A DNA stretch of 16,740 nt from TMED109 sp002684605 (GTDB lineage: Bacteria; Pseudomonadota; Alphaproteobacteria; TMED109), in contig CAJWSU010000026.1 of assembly GCA_913046335.1 (NCBI GenBank), forward strand, positions 1-16,740, read 5' to 3'. Both the position numbers and the translations under genes were made by a program. The notes under the pieces were generated by a model that was not told the origin of the DNA, searched no databases, and saw nothing but the letters and a program-made list of their open reading frames with translations. Positions 1 through 6,831 of this stretch are shown one piece after another (position 1 is the first letter of the stretch; each line of letters starts with the position of its first letter).

Positions 1-379
1 TCATTTTAACTGGATGTCTACCATTTGCTAAATCCGTTCCACCAAAAGGATCTGCCAAGGGTTTAGACCAGTATAAAATATTGGCTTTGCAATTTGAAGC
101 TATAGCGGGTCTTCCTTTGATATCAATTTTTGAAGTTCTATTTACAGGAAATCTTTCTAATACATTTAAATAATCTTTTTCCCAATCATTTAATTCTTGA
201 TCAGAAAAAACTTTTTCAAATATGTAAAAACCATTTTTTGAATAAGAATCAATTATTTTTTTGTGAAGAGTTCCATCTTTATTAAACTTTATAGGGCCCC
301 GATTAGAAAGATTTAAAGCACGCTTCTCACCTGCCTTAAGATAATTTTGCATATCAATTTCTTCAGAACCATATCCCAT
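1..379 (-). CDS. Phytanoyl-CoA dioxygenase (PhyH)-like protein, N-terminal part, cut by window edge
   Basis: About 126 N-terminal residues are visible; the gene runs off the left edge. Seen: an N-terminal block with NRGPIKF, then HKKIIDSYSKNGFYIFEKVF followed by SDQELNDW and a helix-rich stretch. A 'dxyxxxGFyvfegvfsdeEL' block is typical of the start of the PhyH family of Fe(II)/2-oxoglutarate-dependent oxygenases. The catalytic HxD...H residues of that family lie further downstream and would be outside the window, so activity and substrate cannot be judged. The first ATG (377-379) gives MGYGSEEIDMQ; the ATG nine codons later, preceded by GAAGAA, is an equally possible start. The upstream neighbour on the same strand ends in a terminator, so this gene probably has its own promoter within about 380-420. 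Confidence 0.6.
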   Translation of the reverse strand, partial: MGYGSEEIDMQNYLKAGEKRALNLSNRGPIKFNKDGTLHKKIIDSYSKNGFYIFEKVFSDQELNDWEKDYLNVLERFPVNRTSKIDIKGRPAIASNCKANILYWSKPLADPFGGTDLANGRHPVKM

Positions 380-421
380 AGTAAAAAATTATATCAAAAT
401 TATTATTACTGTAAAATAAAA

Positions 422-452
422 AAAGGCCTCTATTAAATAAATAAAGGCCTTT
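422..452 (-). terminator. Rho-independent terminator after the exported-protein pair
   Basis: A perfect 8-bp stem (AAAGGCCT at 422-429 against AGGCCTTT at 445-452) encloses a 15-base AT-rich loop. Read on the minus strand, the stem is followed by a T-rich run (revcomp of 412-421) and starts about 18 bases past the stop codon at 471. On the plus strand the following bases are not T-rich, so it should act mainly on minus-strand transcription. Confidence 0.8.
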
Positions 453-470
453 CGAAATAATATTTACTAG

Positions 471-914
471 TTATTTCTGCATTATAAATGTGCCAGAACC
501 TTCGCCCCAACCGCTATCATTCCACCAAGTCATTTTACCTGTAACTCCTTCAAATCGTCCAGTACCATTTACAGCATCACCTGTACATTGGCCATCTGTT
601 CCGCAATGCCAAACTAGTACCCAGAAATCCTCTGATTTAGCATCTTTCATTTTACATGTTCCGTTGCCATCTCCATTAATAAATAAAGCAGGACACATAA
701 AGTTAGTTTGGATAACATCACCATTTTCCATAGTCATCATATTTGTTCCAATAAAAGCACCTGATACAGAAAAATGATCTCCGTTATTAACTATGTTCAT
801 ATTTGTGAAGTCACCACCATATTTCATAGTCATTTCATGATGACCAGCAGTAGAAGTTTTAACAAATATTACAGCAGTAAAAATTGTTAGAATTATTATC
901 TTAATTAATTTCAT
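471..914 (-). CDS. Small exported protein, second of a tandem paralogous pair (possible AOC/dirigent-like barrel)
   Basis: 147 residues. A signal peptide is clear: MKLIK, a hydrophobic core to about residue 18, then STA-G, with likely cleavage after Ala23. The mature protein is rich in Gly, Asn and Thr, has four cysteines (74, 87, 104, 110) that could form disulfides outside the cytoplasm, and has NGTGRFEGVTG at 116-126. That motif resembles the glycine-rich strand-turn of allene-oxide-cyclase/dirigent-like beta barrels, but this is inference from one motif. It resembles its neighbour at 934-1407 in layout: signal peptide, NGD/NGE followed by a Cys, a second Cys before a D-rich turn, then GTG(R/K)(F/Y)xGxTG. 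The 19-base gap with AGGAAA before the ATG, and the terminator just downstream, make this the last gene of a two-gene unit. No enzymatic function can be assigned. Confidence 0.75.
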   Translation of the reverse strand: MKLIKIIILTIFTAVIFVKTSTAGHHEMTMKYGGDFTNMNIVNNGDHFSVSGAFIGTNMMTMENGDVIQTNFMCPALFINGDGNGTCKMKDAKSEDFWVLVWHCGTDGQCTGDAVNGTGRFEGVTGKMTWWNDSGWGEGSGTFIMQK

Positions 915-933
915 TTTTATTTCCTATTTAAAA

Positions 934-1407
934 TTATGGTTTAGTATAATTAAGTGATTGTTTACAGCGATTAGACCCATTAGCTCCTAGATCGTAGCAC
1001 GCCCATGGACCACTTCCTGTCCACCCAGCATATTTCCCTGTTCCACCAATAATAGTGTTAACACCCTTTTGTGTGTCTCCAACGAAACTAGTATATAATC
1101 TATCTCCATCAGCATCACCCCAAGCGCACCATCCTTTGTTTTCTCCAACACCATTATTTACTTCAAAAGCTGCAAAACATTGAGCTTCTCCATTATGGAG
1201 ATAACCAGAACCGCTATCATTAAAAGTAGCCCCTTTATAAACGCCTGTTCCCATTATATGTCCTTCTCCAACTGGAATTACAGTTACAGGTCCAGCAGCC
1301 CATCCAGTATGAAAATCAAATGAACCTTTATGTCCATCAGCTAAAGCAGCATTCATTATAAAAAAAGACGCCACAAATGTTATTATTATATTTGATATTT
1401 TAGTCAT
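934..1407 (-). CDS. Small exported protein, first of a tandem paralogous pair, under a Fur-box promoter
   Basis: 157 residues. Signal peptide MTKISN plus a hydrophobic stretch ending NAALA-DG, with likely cleavage after Ala23. The mature protein is Gly-rich with four Cys (77, 94, 137, 148), a DADGDR turn at 98-103 and GGTGKYAGWTGSG at 121-133. The last is the same kind of motif as in the downstream paralogue and recalls AOC/dirigent-like barrels. His residues lie at 26, 33, 50 and 71. A GGGGGG run about 9 bases before the ATG is an unusual but plausible ribosome-binding site. The promoter region carries a Fur-box match, which suggests expression under iron limitation; whether the protein binds iron, haem or a siderophore cannot be told from the sequence. 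Export and disulfide potential point to the periplasm or cell exterior. Confidence 0.75.
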   Translation of the reverse strand: MTKISNIIITFVASFFIMNAALADGHKGSFDFHTGWAAGPVTVIPVGEGHIMGTGVYKGATFNDSGSGYLHNGEAQCFAAFEVNNGVGENKGWCAWGDADGDRLYTSFVGDTQKGVNTIIGGTGKYAGWTGSGPWACYDLGANGSNRCKQSLNYTKP

Positions 1408-1449
1408 TAAATTATTCCCCCCAGAAATTTAATATATAAATATTATTTT

Positions 1450-1464
1450 TAAGAATCATTCTCA
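1450..1464 (-). promoter_or_regulatory. Fur-box-like 7-1-7 inverted repeat
   Basis: The site reads TGAGAATGATTCTTA on the minus strand. It matches the 7-1-7 Fur consensus TGATAATnATTATCA at 11 of 14 positions, and contains a perfect AGAAT-n-ATTCT dyad. It lies directly after the predicted -10 box of the promoter for the gene starting at 1407, where a repressor would block transcription start. The G/C substitutions at the fourth positions are symmetric, as in many proteobacterial Fur sites of the TGAGAAT type. Confidence 0.6.
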
Positions 1465-1471
1465 TTTCAAA

Positions 1472-1500
1472 ATGCTATATTTAAACAAACTTGTAGTCAA
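1472..1500 (-). promoter_or_regulatory. Sigma70-type promoter for the exported-protein pair
   Basis: On the minus strand TTGACT (1495-1500) is followed after exactly 17 bases by TAGCAT (1472-1477). These match the -35 consensus at 5 of 6 and the -10 consensus at 4 of 6 positions. The expected start site, near 1465, falls at the edge of the Fur-like dyad at 1450-1464, leaving a leader of about 55-60 bases before the ATG at 1407. Confidence 0.55.
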
Positions 1501-1559
1501 CAATTAAATACTTATAGTATTTAATTATTTCATAAGAAGTAAAACCACTTAGTTTAAAA

Positions 1560-1988
1560 TTATTTTATTAAAGACTCTTTAATTTGTGACCAAGGCATCC
1601 ATTTACAATAAAAGTTTACTTCAGTATTATTCTTTGCCTTAGAACCAGTTGTATAAAAAAACTTAAGATTTAAGGTAAAATTATTTCTATTAATAGAAGC
1701 ATAATACTTCATAACTTTAGATGAATTCTCCCCTTCCCATTTAATTTCCTTATCATCATGGGAATATTTAGAAATTAAGAACTTACTTATTTCTATAGGA
1801 GATCTTTGTTTAATAACTTTTATTCCATAAACGTTATTATCATTAAAATAATAAATTAAATTCTTTGCAGGCGCTCTTTTAGATTTTTGAACAGCATTCT
1901 CACATACTATCCCGTTAGAGTCTATTTCATTGGAAGAGCTTTGATTTGACAGAAAAAAAATAAATATTGTTAAAAAAATAAATTTCAT
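1560..1988 (-). CDS. Small exported hypothetical protein
   Basis: 142 residues; I do not recognise a named family. Seen: a strongly hydrophobic N-terminus (MKFIFLTIFIFFLS) followed by a Ser-rich stretch, consistent with a signal peptide cleaved near residue 18-20. The mature part has two cysteines, IVCENA (Cys29) and FYCKWMPW (about Cys127), which could form one disulfide. It also has a YYFNDNNVYGIKVI segment with alternating strands. This layout (Cys, 'YYF-n-VYG', a Trp-containing strand and a C-terminal Cys) resembles short uncharacterised secreted proteins of marine alphaproteobacteria, from memory only. It has no strong ribosome-binding site. It starts about 50 bases past the tRNA-Ser gene on the same strand, so it may be read through from the tRNA promoter. 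The region between it and the Fur-regulated gene (1408-1559) holds that gene's promoter. Confidence 0.65.
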   Translation of the reverse strand: MKFIFLTIFIFFLSNQSSSNEIDSNGIVCENAVQKSKRAPAKNLIYYFNDNNVYGIKVIKQRSPIEISKFLISKYSHDDKEIKWEGENSSKVMKYYASINRNNFTLNLKFFYTTGSKAKNNTEVNFYCKWMPWSQIKESLIK

Positions 1989-2038
1989 ATAATTACTTCA
2001 TTCTTGTCATTTACTTTTGTTATCTACAAACATGGTAC

Positions 2039-2128
2039 TGGCGGACACGAAGGGATTCGAACCCTCGAAACAGTTGCCTGTTTACACCCTTAGCAGGGGC
2101 GCGCCTTCGACCGCTCGGCCACGTGTCC
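2039..2128 (-). tRNA. tRNA-Ser (anticodon GCT), CCA encoded
   Basis: On the minus strand a full class II tRNA can be folded. The acceptor stem pairs GGACACG with CGTGTCC. The D arm is GCCGAGCGGTCGAAGGC. The anticodon stem pairs CGCCC with GGGTG around loop CTGCTAA, giving anticodon GCT, which reads AGC/AGU. A long variable arm pairs AAACAG with CTGTTT, as expected for serine tRNAs. The T arm has loop TTCGAAT. Discriminator G is followed by a genomically encoded CCA (2039-2041). Without CCA the gene is 2042-2128. Confidence 0.97.
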
Positions 2129-2134
2129 AATATG

Positions 2135-2163
2135 CTTGTAAAATTTCCCGAGCAATGTGTCAA
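2135..2163 (-). promoter_or_regulatory. Promoter of tRNA-Ser
   Basis: Minus strand TTGACA (2158-2163, perfect -35) is separated by 17 bases from TACAAG (2135-2140, 4 of 6 matches to the -10 consensus). The mature tRNA 5' end lies 7 bases past the -10 box, so transcription would begin at or next to it. Confidence 0.6.
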
Positions 2164-2201
2164 ACTAGATATTAATTATTTTCAATAAATTTAAATTGTA
2201 T

Positions 2202-2834
2202 TTAAGGAATTGGTATTTCTGTACCAATACTAGGTATATCATAGCCTTTAATAACAGCATCTCTTGATGCAATTTCTTTATACCATCTTAAAACATTTGG
2301 GAATTGATTTAGGTCTATATTTTGCCATTCAAACCTAGCTATCCAAGGCCAAATAGATATGTCAGCAATACCATAATCATTACCTGCCACATATTGACTA
2401 ATGCCTAAGCGAGTGTTTAAAACTCCATATATTCTTAAAGCTTCTTTTGAATATCTATCCTCTGCATAAGCAGATTTTCCACTATTAAATTTAATAAAAT
2501 GATGTACTTGTCCAAGCATAGGACCCAGAGAAGCCATTTGAAACATTAACCACTCATCTCTTTTCCAACGTTCTTCATTATTACTAGGTTTAAAAATCCC
2601 TGTTTTTTCAGATAAATACATTAATATAGATCCTGATTCCATCATAGAAACTTTATTATCATGATCATATATTGCAGGAATTTTGTTATTAGGACTTATT
2701 TCTAAAAAATTCTTCTCAAACTGATCGTCTTTCATAATATTAATAGGAAATAATGTATATTCTAGCTTTGCCTCTTCCAACATAATAGAAACTTTTCTTC
2801 CATTAGGTGTGCTCCAACTATAAAAATCTATCAT
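2202..2834 (-). CDS. Glutathione S-transferase family protein, YfcG-like
   Basis: 210 residues, the usual cytosolic GST length. The N-terminal thioredoxin-like domain (about 1-80) holds STPNGRKVSIMLEEA, with Thr9 and Asn11 where YfcG/Nu-class GSTs use Thr and Asn instead of a catalytic Tyr/Ser/Cys. It also holds SPNNKIPAI with the cis-Pro (53) and MMESGSI with the Glu66-Ser67 glutathione contacts. The C-terminal helical domain includes YGIADISIWPW, the conserved N-capping Asp region. Family members act as glutathione-dependent disulfide oxidoreductases or peroxidases; the substrate here is unknown. The start has AAAGG upstream and lies 11 bases past the flavin-reductase stop, so it is probably the last gene of the gatCAB transcription unit. 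Its role beside GatCAB is not evident. Confidence 0.85.
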   Translation of the reverse strand: MIDFYSWSTPNGRKVSIMLEEAKLEYTLFPINIMKDDQFEKNFLEISPNNKIPAIYDHDNKVSMMESGSILMYLSEKTGIFKPSNNEERWKRDEWLMFQMASLGPMLGQVHHFIKFNSGKSAYAEDRYSKEALRIYGVLNTRLGISQYVAGNDYGIADISIWPWIARFEWQNIDLNQFPNVLRWYKEIASRDAVIKGYDIPSIGTEIPIP

Positions 2835-2845
2835 AATATACCTTT

Positions 2846-3490
2846 CTATTTTTTAACTTGATCAGGACGCGGTGAACCTTCTGGCCTATCCATCTCAAAA
2901 ATATTATCTACTATAGAATAATCTAAATAACCAAGACGAGATAAAGGTTTAATTTTCTTTAAATTAACTTTACCATCCTTTAATACTTCATCATTAATAT
3001 GTATACCAACCACATGACCTAGAACCATACCATTATATTCATTATCTTCTAAAGTAGGAAGGTCAATAATTTTATATAACCTACATTCCATGTGTATTGG
3101 AGATATAGCAAGTCGTGCTGGAGAAACTAAATTTGATTCTAAAATTTCTAATTTAGCAATATCTACTTCACTTTCATTTGGATTGAAAGGAGCTGTTGTT
3201 TCATTCATTTTGTCTTTTGCAGCATATGAAACTATATTCACTACAAACTCACCACTATCCCTTATATTAGTTATAGTATCTTTATGCCCTCCCATAGGCT
3301 GTTTTCCATTAGTAGCGTACATTATCATAGGGGGGTCTGCAGCAATTCCATTAAAAAAACTATAAGGAGCACAATTATGAATACCTTCTTCACTTTTAGT
3401 TGTAATCCAAGCTATAGGTCTGGGTACAATACAAGATTTAAAAGGGTTATATTTTAAACCATGATCATTTTTTTTAGTATCATAAAACAT
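2846..3490 (-). CDS. Flavin reductase-like (FMN-binding split-barrel) protein
   Basis: 214 residues. The block RPIAWITTKSEEGIHNCAPY, followed by SFFNGIAADPPMIMYA, within about residues 24-60 is the classic start of the flavin-reductase-like / DIM6-NTAB (COG1853) split barrel. There R-P-I-A-W, N-x-A-P-Y-S and D-P-P shape the flavin site. Further signatures are KDTITNIRDSGEFVVNIVS, the acidic MECRLYKI strand and LVxGHVVGIHI-type strands. Such proteins bind FMN and reduce flavin with NAD(P)H or transfer electrons to partners. This long version, with an ending like LGYLDYS...F.M.RP, is of the uncharacterised oxidoreductase type rather than a proven reductase. It starts 15 bases after gatB and ends 11 bases before the GST gene. 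It is probably cytoplasmic, as no signal peptide is seen. Confidence 0.82.
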   Translation of the reverse strand: MFYDTKKNDHGLKYNPFKSCIVPRPIAWITTKSEEGIHNCAPYSFFNGIAADPPMIMYATNGKQPMGGHKDTITNIRDSGEFVVNIVSYAAKDKMNETTAPFNPNESEVDIAKLEILESNLVSPARLAISPIHMECRLYKIIDLPTLEDNEYNGMVLGHVVGIHINDEVLKDGKVNLKKIKPLSRLGYLDYSIVDNIFEMDRPEGSPRPDQVKK

Positions 3491-3505
3491 TCATTACTCC
3501 AACAA

Positions 3506-4966
3506 TCATGCATTCAGTAACTTAGATAATATTTCATTTACAACTTTAGGATTAGCAGTACCTCCTGTAATTTTCATGGTTTGCCCAACAAACCATCCAA
3601 AAAGCTTTTCATTACCACCTCTATATTTATTAACTTGCTCTTCATTATCATTAATAATTTTCTGAACCATTTCCTCTAATTCATCTGTATTACTTATTTG
3701 TTTAAGGCCTTTAGATTCTACAATTTCTAAAGCCGACCCTCCTTTTGTAAACATTTCTTCAAAAACTTCTTTCGCTGTCCTTCCAGAAATAGTTCCATCT
3801 TGAATTAGGTCAAACAGCTCTCCTAATTTATCAGCTTTAACAGGGCTATCTTCTATACTTTTTTCTACTTCATTCAACATACCAAAGAAATTAGTAATTA
3901 TCCAATTAGCTACAAATTTAGCATCTCTATTTTTAGAAACTACTTCAAAAAAATCAGCATGCTTTTTATCTGCAGTTAAAACATCTGCATCATAAAAGCT
4001 TAATCCGTATTCTGCTTGAAAACGCTCTCTCTTTTGGTCAGGTAATTCAGGAAGTTCTTGTCTATATTTTTCAATTCTTTCCGAACTTATATTTAAAGGT
4101 AATAAATCAGGATCCGGAAAATAACGATAATCATGGGCCTCCTCCTTTGATCTCATAGATCTGGTTTCATTTTTAACAGTGTCATATAAACGTGTTTGTT
4201 GAATCACTTTACCTCCACCTTCTATTAATTCAATTTGCCTATGTGCCTCATACTCAACTGCTTTCATCATATTTTTAACTGAATTAATATTTTTTAATTC
4301 ACATCTTGTACCAAACCCTTCACCCGGTCTTCTAACAGATATATTAGCATCACACCTTAACGAACCCTCATCCATATTACCATCACATGACCCTATATAT
4401 CTTACTATTGAACGCACTTTTCTGAGGTAAGCACCTGCTTCTTCCCAATCTCTCATATCAGGCATAGAAACAATTTCCATCAATGGAACACCAGATCTAT
4501 TTAAATCTACCAACGATAATTTTGGATGTTGATCATGCATTAATTTTCCAGCATCTTGCTCTAAATGAAGACGCTCAATACCAATTTTTTTAGTTTCTCC
4601 GTTTTCTAAGTCTATATTTATCCAACCTTCCCCTACTATTGGTGATGTAAACTGAGAAATCTGATAACCTTGCGGTAAGTCAGGATAAAAATAATTTTTC
4701 CTATCAAAAATTGAAATATTATTAATTTTTGCGTTTAAAGCATGTCCTGTTTTAATTGCTTGGTTTATAGCTTCACTATTAATTACCGGTAACATTCCCG
4801 GCATGGCCGCATCAACATAACTAACTTGTGAGTTAGGACTAGCTCCAAAATCTGTAGCAGACCCTGAGAATAATTTTGAATTACATTTTACTTGGGCATG
4901 AATTTCTAGACCTAAAACCATCTCCCAAGTTCCTGTTTCACCTTGTAATTTTATTGGCTCTCTCAT
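3506..4966 (-). CDS. gatB: Asp-tRNA(Asn)/Glu-tRNA(Gln) amidotransferase subunit B
   Basis: 486 residues, normal length. GatB is the kinase/tRNA-binding subunit of GatCAB. It activates the side-chain carboxylate of mischarged Glu-tRNA(Gln) or Asp-tRNA(Asn) with ATP and passes it to the ammonia delivered by GatA. The catalytic cradle domain shows VLGLEIHAQV (17-26), the family signature around YFYPDLPQGYQISQF (92-106), LEQDAGKLMHD (135-145), DLNRSGVPLMEIVS (154-167), RCDANISVR (204-212), ELKNINSV (223-230) and YFPDPDLLPL (282-291). The helical linker and YqeY-like tail follow from about 310 to the end, with a canonical LFGWFVGQTMK block. The start is set by WEMVLGLEIHAQ beginning about 14 residues in, as in homologues. 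It lies 19 bases after gatA. Confidence 0.97.
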   Translation of the reverse strand: MREPIKLQGETGTWEMVLGLEIHAQVKCNSKLFSGSATDFGASPNSQVSYVDAAMPGMLPVINSEAINQAIKTGHALNAKINNISIFDRKNYFYPDLPQGYQISQFTSPIVGEGWINIDLENGETKKIGIERLHLEQDAGKLMHDQHPKLSLVDLNRSGVPLMEIVSMPDMRDWEEAGAYLRKVRSIVRYIGSCDGNMDEGSLRCDANISVRRPGEGFGTRCELKNINSVKNMMKAVEYEAHRQIELIEGGGKVIQQTRLYDTVKNETRSMRSKEEAHDYRYFPDPDLLPLNISSERIEKYRQELPELPDQKRERFQAEYGLSFYDADVLTADKKHADFFEVVSKNRDAKFVANWIITNFFGMLNEVEKSIEDSPVKADKLGELFDLIQDGTISGRTAKEVFEEMFTKGGSALEIVESKGLKQISNTDELEEMVQKIINDNEEQVNKYRGGNEKLFGWFVGQTMKITGGTANPKVVNEILSKLLNA

Positions 4967-4985
4967 GTTATATAATCCTCATCGT

Positions 4986-6440
4986 TTATATATATTTAAA
5001 ATTCGCTGCTTCTTCAATAATACTGCCAATACTAAAGATAGTTTCTTCATCAAACCCTTTTCCAATAAGCTGAAGACCTAATGGACAGCCTTTAGCATCC
5101 AAACCTGATGGTATTGAAATTGCAGGTAGCCCTGCAAGACTAGATGGAACAGTAAATACATCATTCATATACATAGTTACCGGGTCAATATTTTTTTCTC
5201 CAATTTTAAAAGCACCAGTTGGAGCAGTTGGAGTTAAAATTGCATCACATTTATTAAAAGCCAAATTAAAATCCTCTACGATTTTAGTTCTTACTTTTTG
5301 AGCTCTTAAATAATAGGCATCATAGTAACCTGCAGACAATACATAAGTACCAATTAAAATTCTTCTTTTAACTTCCTCTCCAAAACCTTCCGCTCTAGTT
5401 TGTGAATACATATCTTCCAGATCTTTTATATCTTCAGATCTATGTCCATATTTAACACCATCATAACGAGATAAATTAGCTGAAGCTTCTGCTGGAGCGA
5501 CTATATAATAGGTAGGTAAAGCATATTTGGTATGAGGAAGAGTTACATCAATAACCTCAGCACCAGCATTTTTTAACCACTTAACTCCCAATTCCCATAC
5601 ATTTTGTACATCATTCGATAAACTATCTAGTCTATATTCCTTTGGTATTCCAATTTTCATTCCTTTAATAGATTTTGAACATGCATTGACAAAATCTGGA
5701 ACATTAATATTTGCAGATGTGGAATCCATGTTATCAAAACCTGACATATTTTGTAATATTACAGCACTATCCTTTACAGACCTTGTTATAGGACCAGCCT
5801 GATCTAAAGATGATGCAAATGCAATTATACCCCACCTAGAACATCTTCCGTAAGTGGGCTTTATTCCTACGGTTCCGCAAAAAGAAGCAGGTTGCCTAAT
5901 AGAGCCACCTGTATCTGTACCTAATGCTACTGGAGCCATTTTAGCAGCGACAGCAGAAGCTGACCCTCCTGAAGAACCTCCAGGTACTAGTGCATTCCCA
6001 TCAGAACTCCAAGGATTAGTTACTGTTCCAAAATAACTTGTTTCATTAGATGAACCCATTGCAAATTCATCCATACTAGTTTTTCCGATATAAATACCAC
6101 CAGACTGCCATAACTTAGAAGTCACAGTAGACTCATAATTGGGAATAAAACTCTCTAACATTTTAGAGCAAGCTGAAGTTTTTTCACCTTCAACACAAAA
6201 AATATCTTTTATAGCGATAGGCAAACCTTCTAAGGGTAAAGAGTTGTTATTTGACCTTCTTTGATCAGACTTTTTTGCCTCTGATAGAGATTTCTCTCTA
6301 TTAAAATGAATATACGCATTTAGCTTTGTATCGCTTTCTATAATTTTTAAGTATTCTGAAACAACTTCTTCAGATGAAAAATCTTTTTTATTTAAGCCAT
6401 CTAGTGTTTCAACGACTCCTAAATCTGTAATTTTTGTCAT
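4986..6440 (-). CDS. gatA: Asp-tRNA(Asn)/Glu-tRNA(Gln) amidotransferase subunit A
   Basis: 484 residues, normal length. GatA is the glutaminase of GatCAB and belongs to the amidase-signature family. The Ser-cisSer-Lys triad is intact: Lys78 in LPIAIKDI, cis-Ser156 in PGGSSGGSAS and nucleophile Ser180 in GTDTGGSIRQP. Further family blocks are DEFAMGSSNE (124-133), NPWSSDG and a C-terminal substrate-pocket segment with YMNDVFTVPSSLAGLPAIS and GLQLIGKGFDE. Ammonia released from glutamine travels through a channel to GatB. It is separated from gatC by a single base, so translation of the two is probably coupled. The GatCAB operon implies that this organism makes Gln-tRNA and/or Asn-tRNA by the indirect route; which one depends on whether glnS or asnS exist elsewhere. 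Confidence 0.97.
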   Translation of the reverse strand: MTKITDLGVVETLDGLNKKDFSSEEVVSEYLKIIESDTKLNAYIHFNREKSLSEAKKSDQRRSNNNSLPLEGLPIAIKDIFCVEGEKTSACSKMLESFIPNYESTVTSKLWQSGGIYIGKTSMDEFAMGSSNETSYFGTVTNPWSSDGNALVPGGSSGGSASAVAAKMAPVALGTDTGGSIRQPASFCGTVGIKPTYGRCSRWGIIAFASSLDQAGPITRSVKDSAVILQNMSGFDNMDSTSANINVPDFVNACSKSIKGMKIGIPKEYRLDSLSNDVQNVWELGVKWLKNAGAEVIDVTLPHTKYALPTYYIVAPAEASANLSRYDGVKYGHRSEDIKDLEDMYSQTRAEGFGEEVKRRILIGTYVLSAGYYDAYYLRAQKVRTKIVEDFNLAFNKCDAILTPTAPTGAFKIGEKNIDPVTMYMNDVFTVPSSLAGLPAISIPSGLDAKGCPLGLQLIGKGFDEETIFSIGSIIEEAANFKYI

Positions 6441-6441
6441 T

Positions 6442-6729
6442 TTATTCTATTACCTTCGGTACAGTGAATGAAGTATCTAATTTTTCTGGAGCATTACTTA
6501 CAATTTTATCTTGATATCCTCCATCCGTAACTTTATCTTCTCTTTCACGCAAGGTCATATTAGAGACTCCTGTCATGGGTTCCACATCACTAATATCTAC
6601 CTCATTTAATTCTTCTATCCATTTCATAATATTATTTAATTCTTCTGTCATTTTATCTATTTCAGAATTATTAATCTTTATTCTCGCTAAATATGCTACA
6701 CGTTCTAAAGTTGCTTTATCCAAAGACAT
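6442..6729 (-). CDS. gatC: Asp-tRNA(Asn)/Glu-tRNA(Gln) amidotransferase subunit C
   Basis: 95 residues, normal length. GatC is the small subunit that wraps around GatA and GatB and stabilises the complex. Family marks: LERVAYLARIKINNSEID near the N-terminus, LNNIMKWIEELNEVDISDVEPM (about 31-52), LREREDKV, and the C-terminal SFTVPKVIE that packs on GatA. TAGGG about 9 bases before the ATG is a reasonable ribosome-binding site. It is the first gene of the minus-strand unit gatC-gatA-gatB-(flavin reductase)-(GST). Its promoter must lie in the 102-bp AT-rich divergent region shared with ruvX. Confidence 0.95.
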   Translation of the reverse strand: MSLDKATLERVAYLARIKINNSEIDKMTEELNNIMKWIEELNEVDISDVEPMTGVSNMTLREREDKVTDGGYQDKIVSNAPEKLDTSFTVPKVIE

Positions 6730-6831
6730 TTATAAAAACCCTATCTAAAAAATTTAAAATACTGATAATACTTATATATATATAATATTTTAAATAATAA
6801 CAGTAACTTTTAGGATTGATTAGCACTCTAA
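6730..6831. promoter_or_regulatory. Divergent AT-rich promoter region between gatC and ruvX
   Basis: 102 bp, almost entirely A/T, including an alternating TA tract near 6774-6784. It must contain both divergent promoters. A perfect TATAAT at 6781-6786 could be a plus-strand -10 box for ruvX, but I find no credible -35 element 16-18 bases upstream (6758-6763 reads AATACT). Alternating TA runs create such hexamers by chance. No -35/-10 pair is convincing for gatC either. Confidence 0.35.

Noticed and set aside
490..777. 95-codon open frame on the plus strand
   Set aside because: It lies antisense within the signal-peptide protein at 471-914, has no ribosome-binding site or recognisable motif, and the minus-strand gene has clear promoter and terminator signals.
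6763..6777. TGATAATACTTATAT between gatC and ruvX, which matches the Fur consensus at 11 of 14 positions
   Set aside because: Only the left half matches well and the sequence is not a dyad. It sits in nearly pure A/T sequence, where such matches occur by chance, and neither neighbour is an iron gene.
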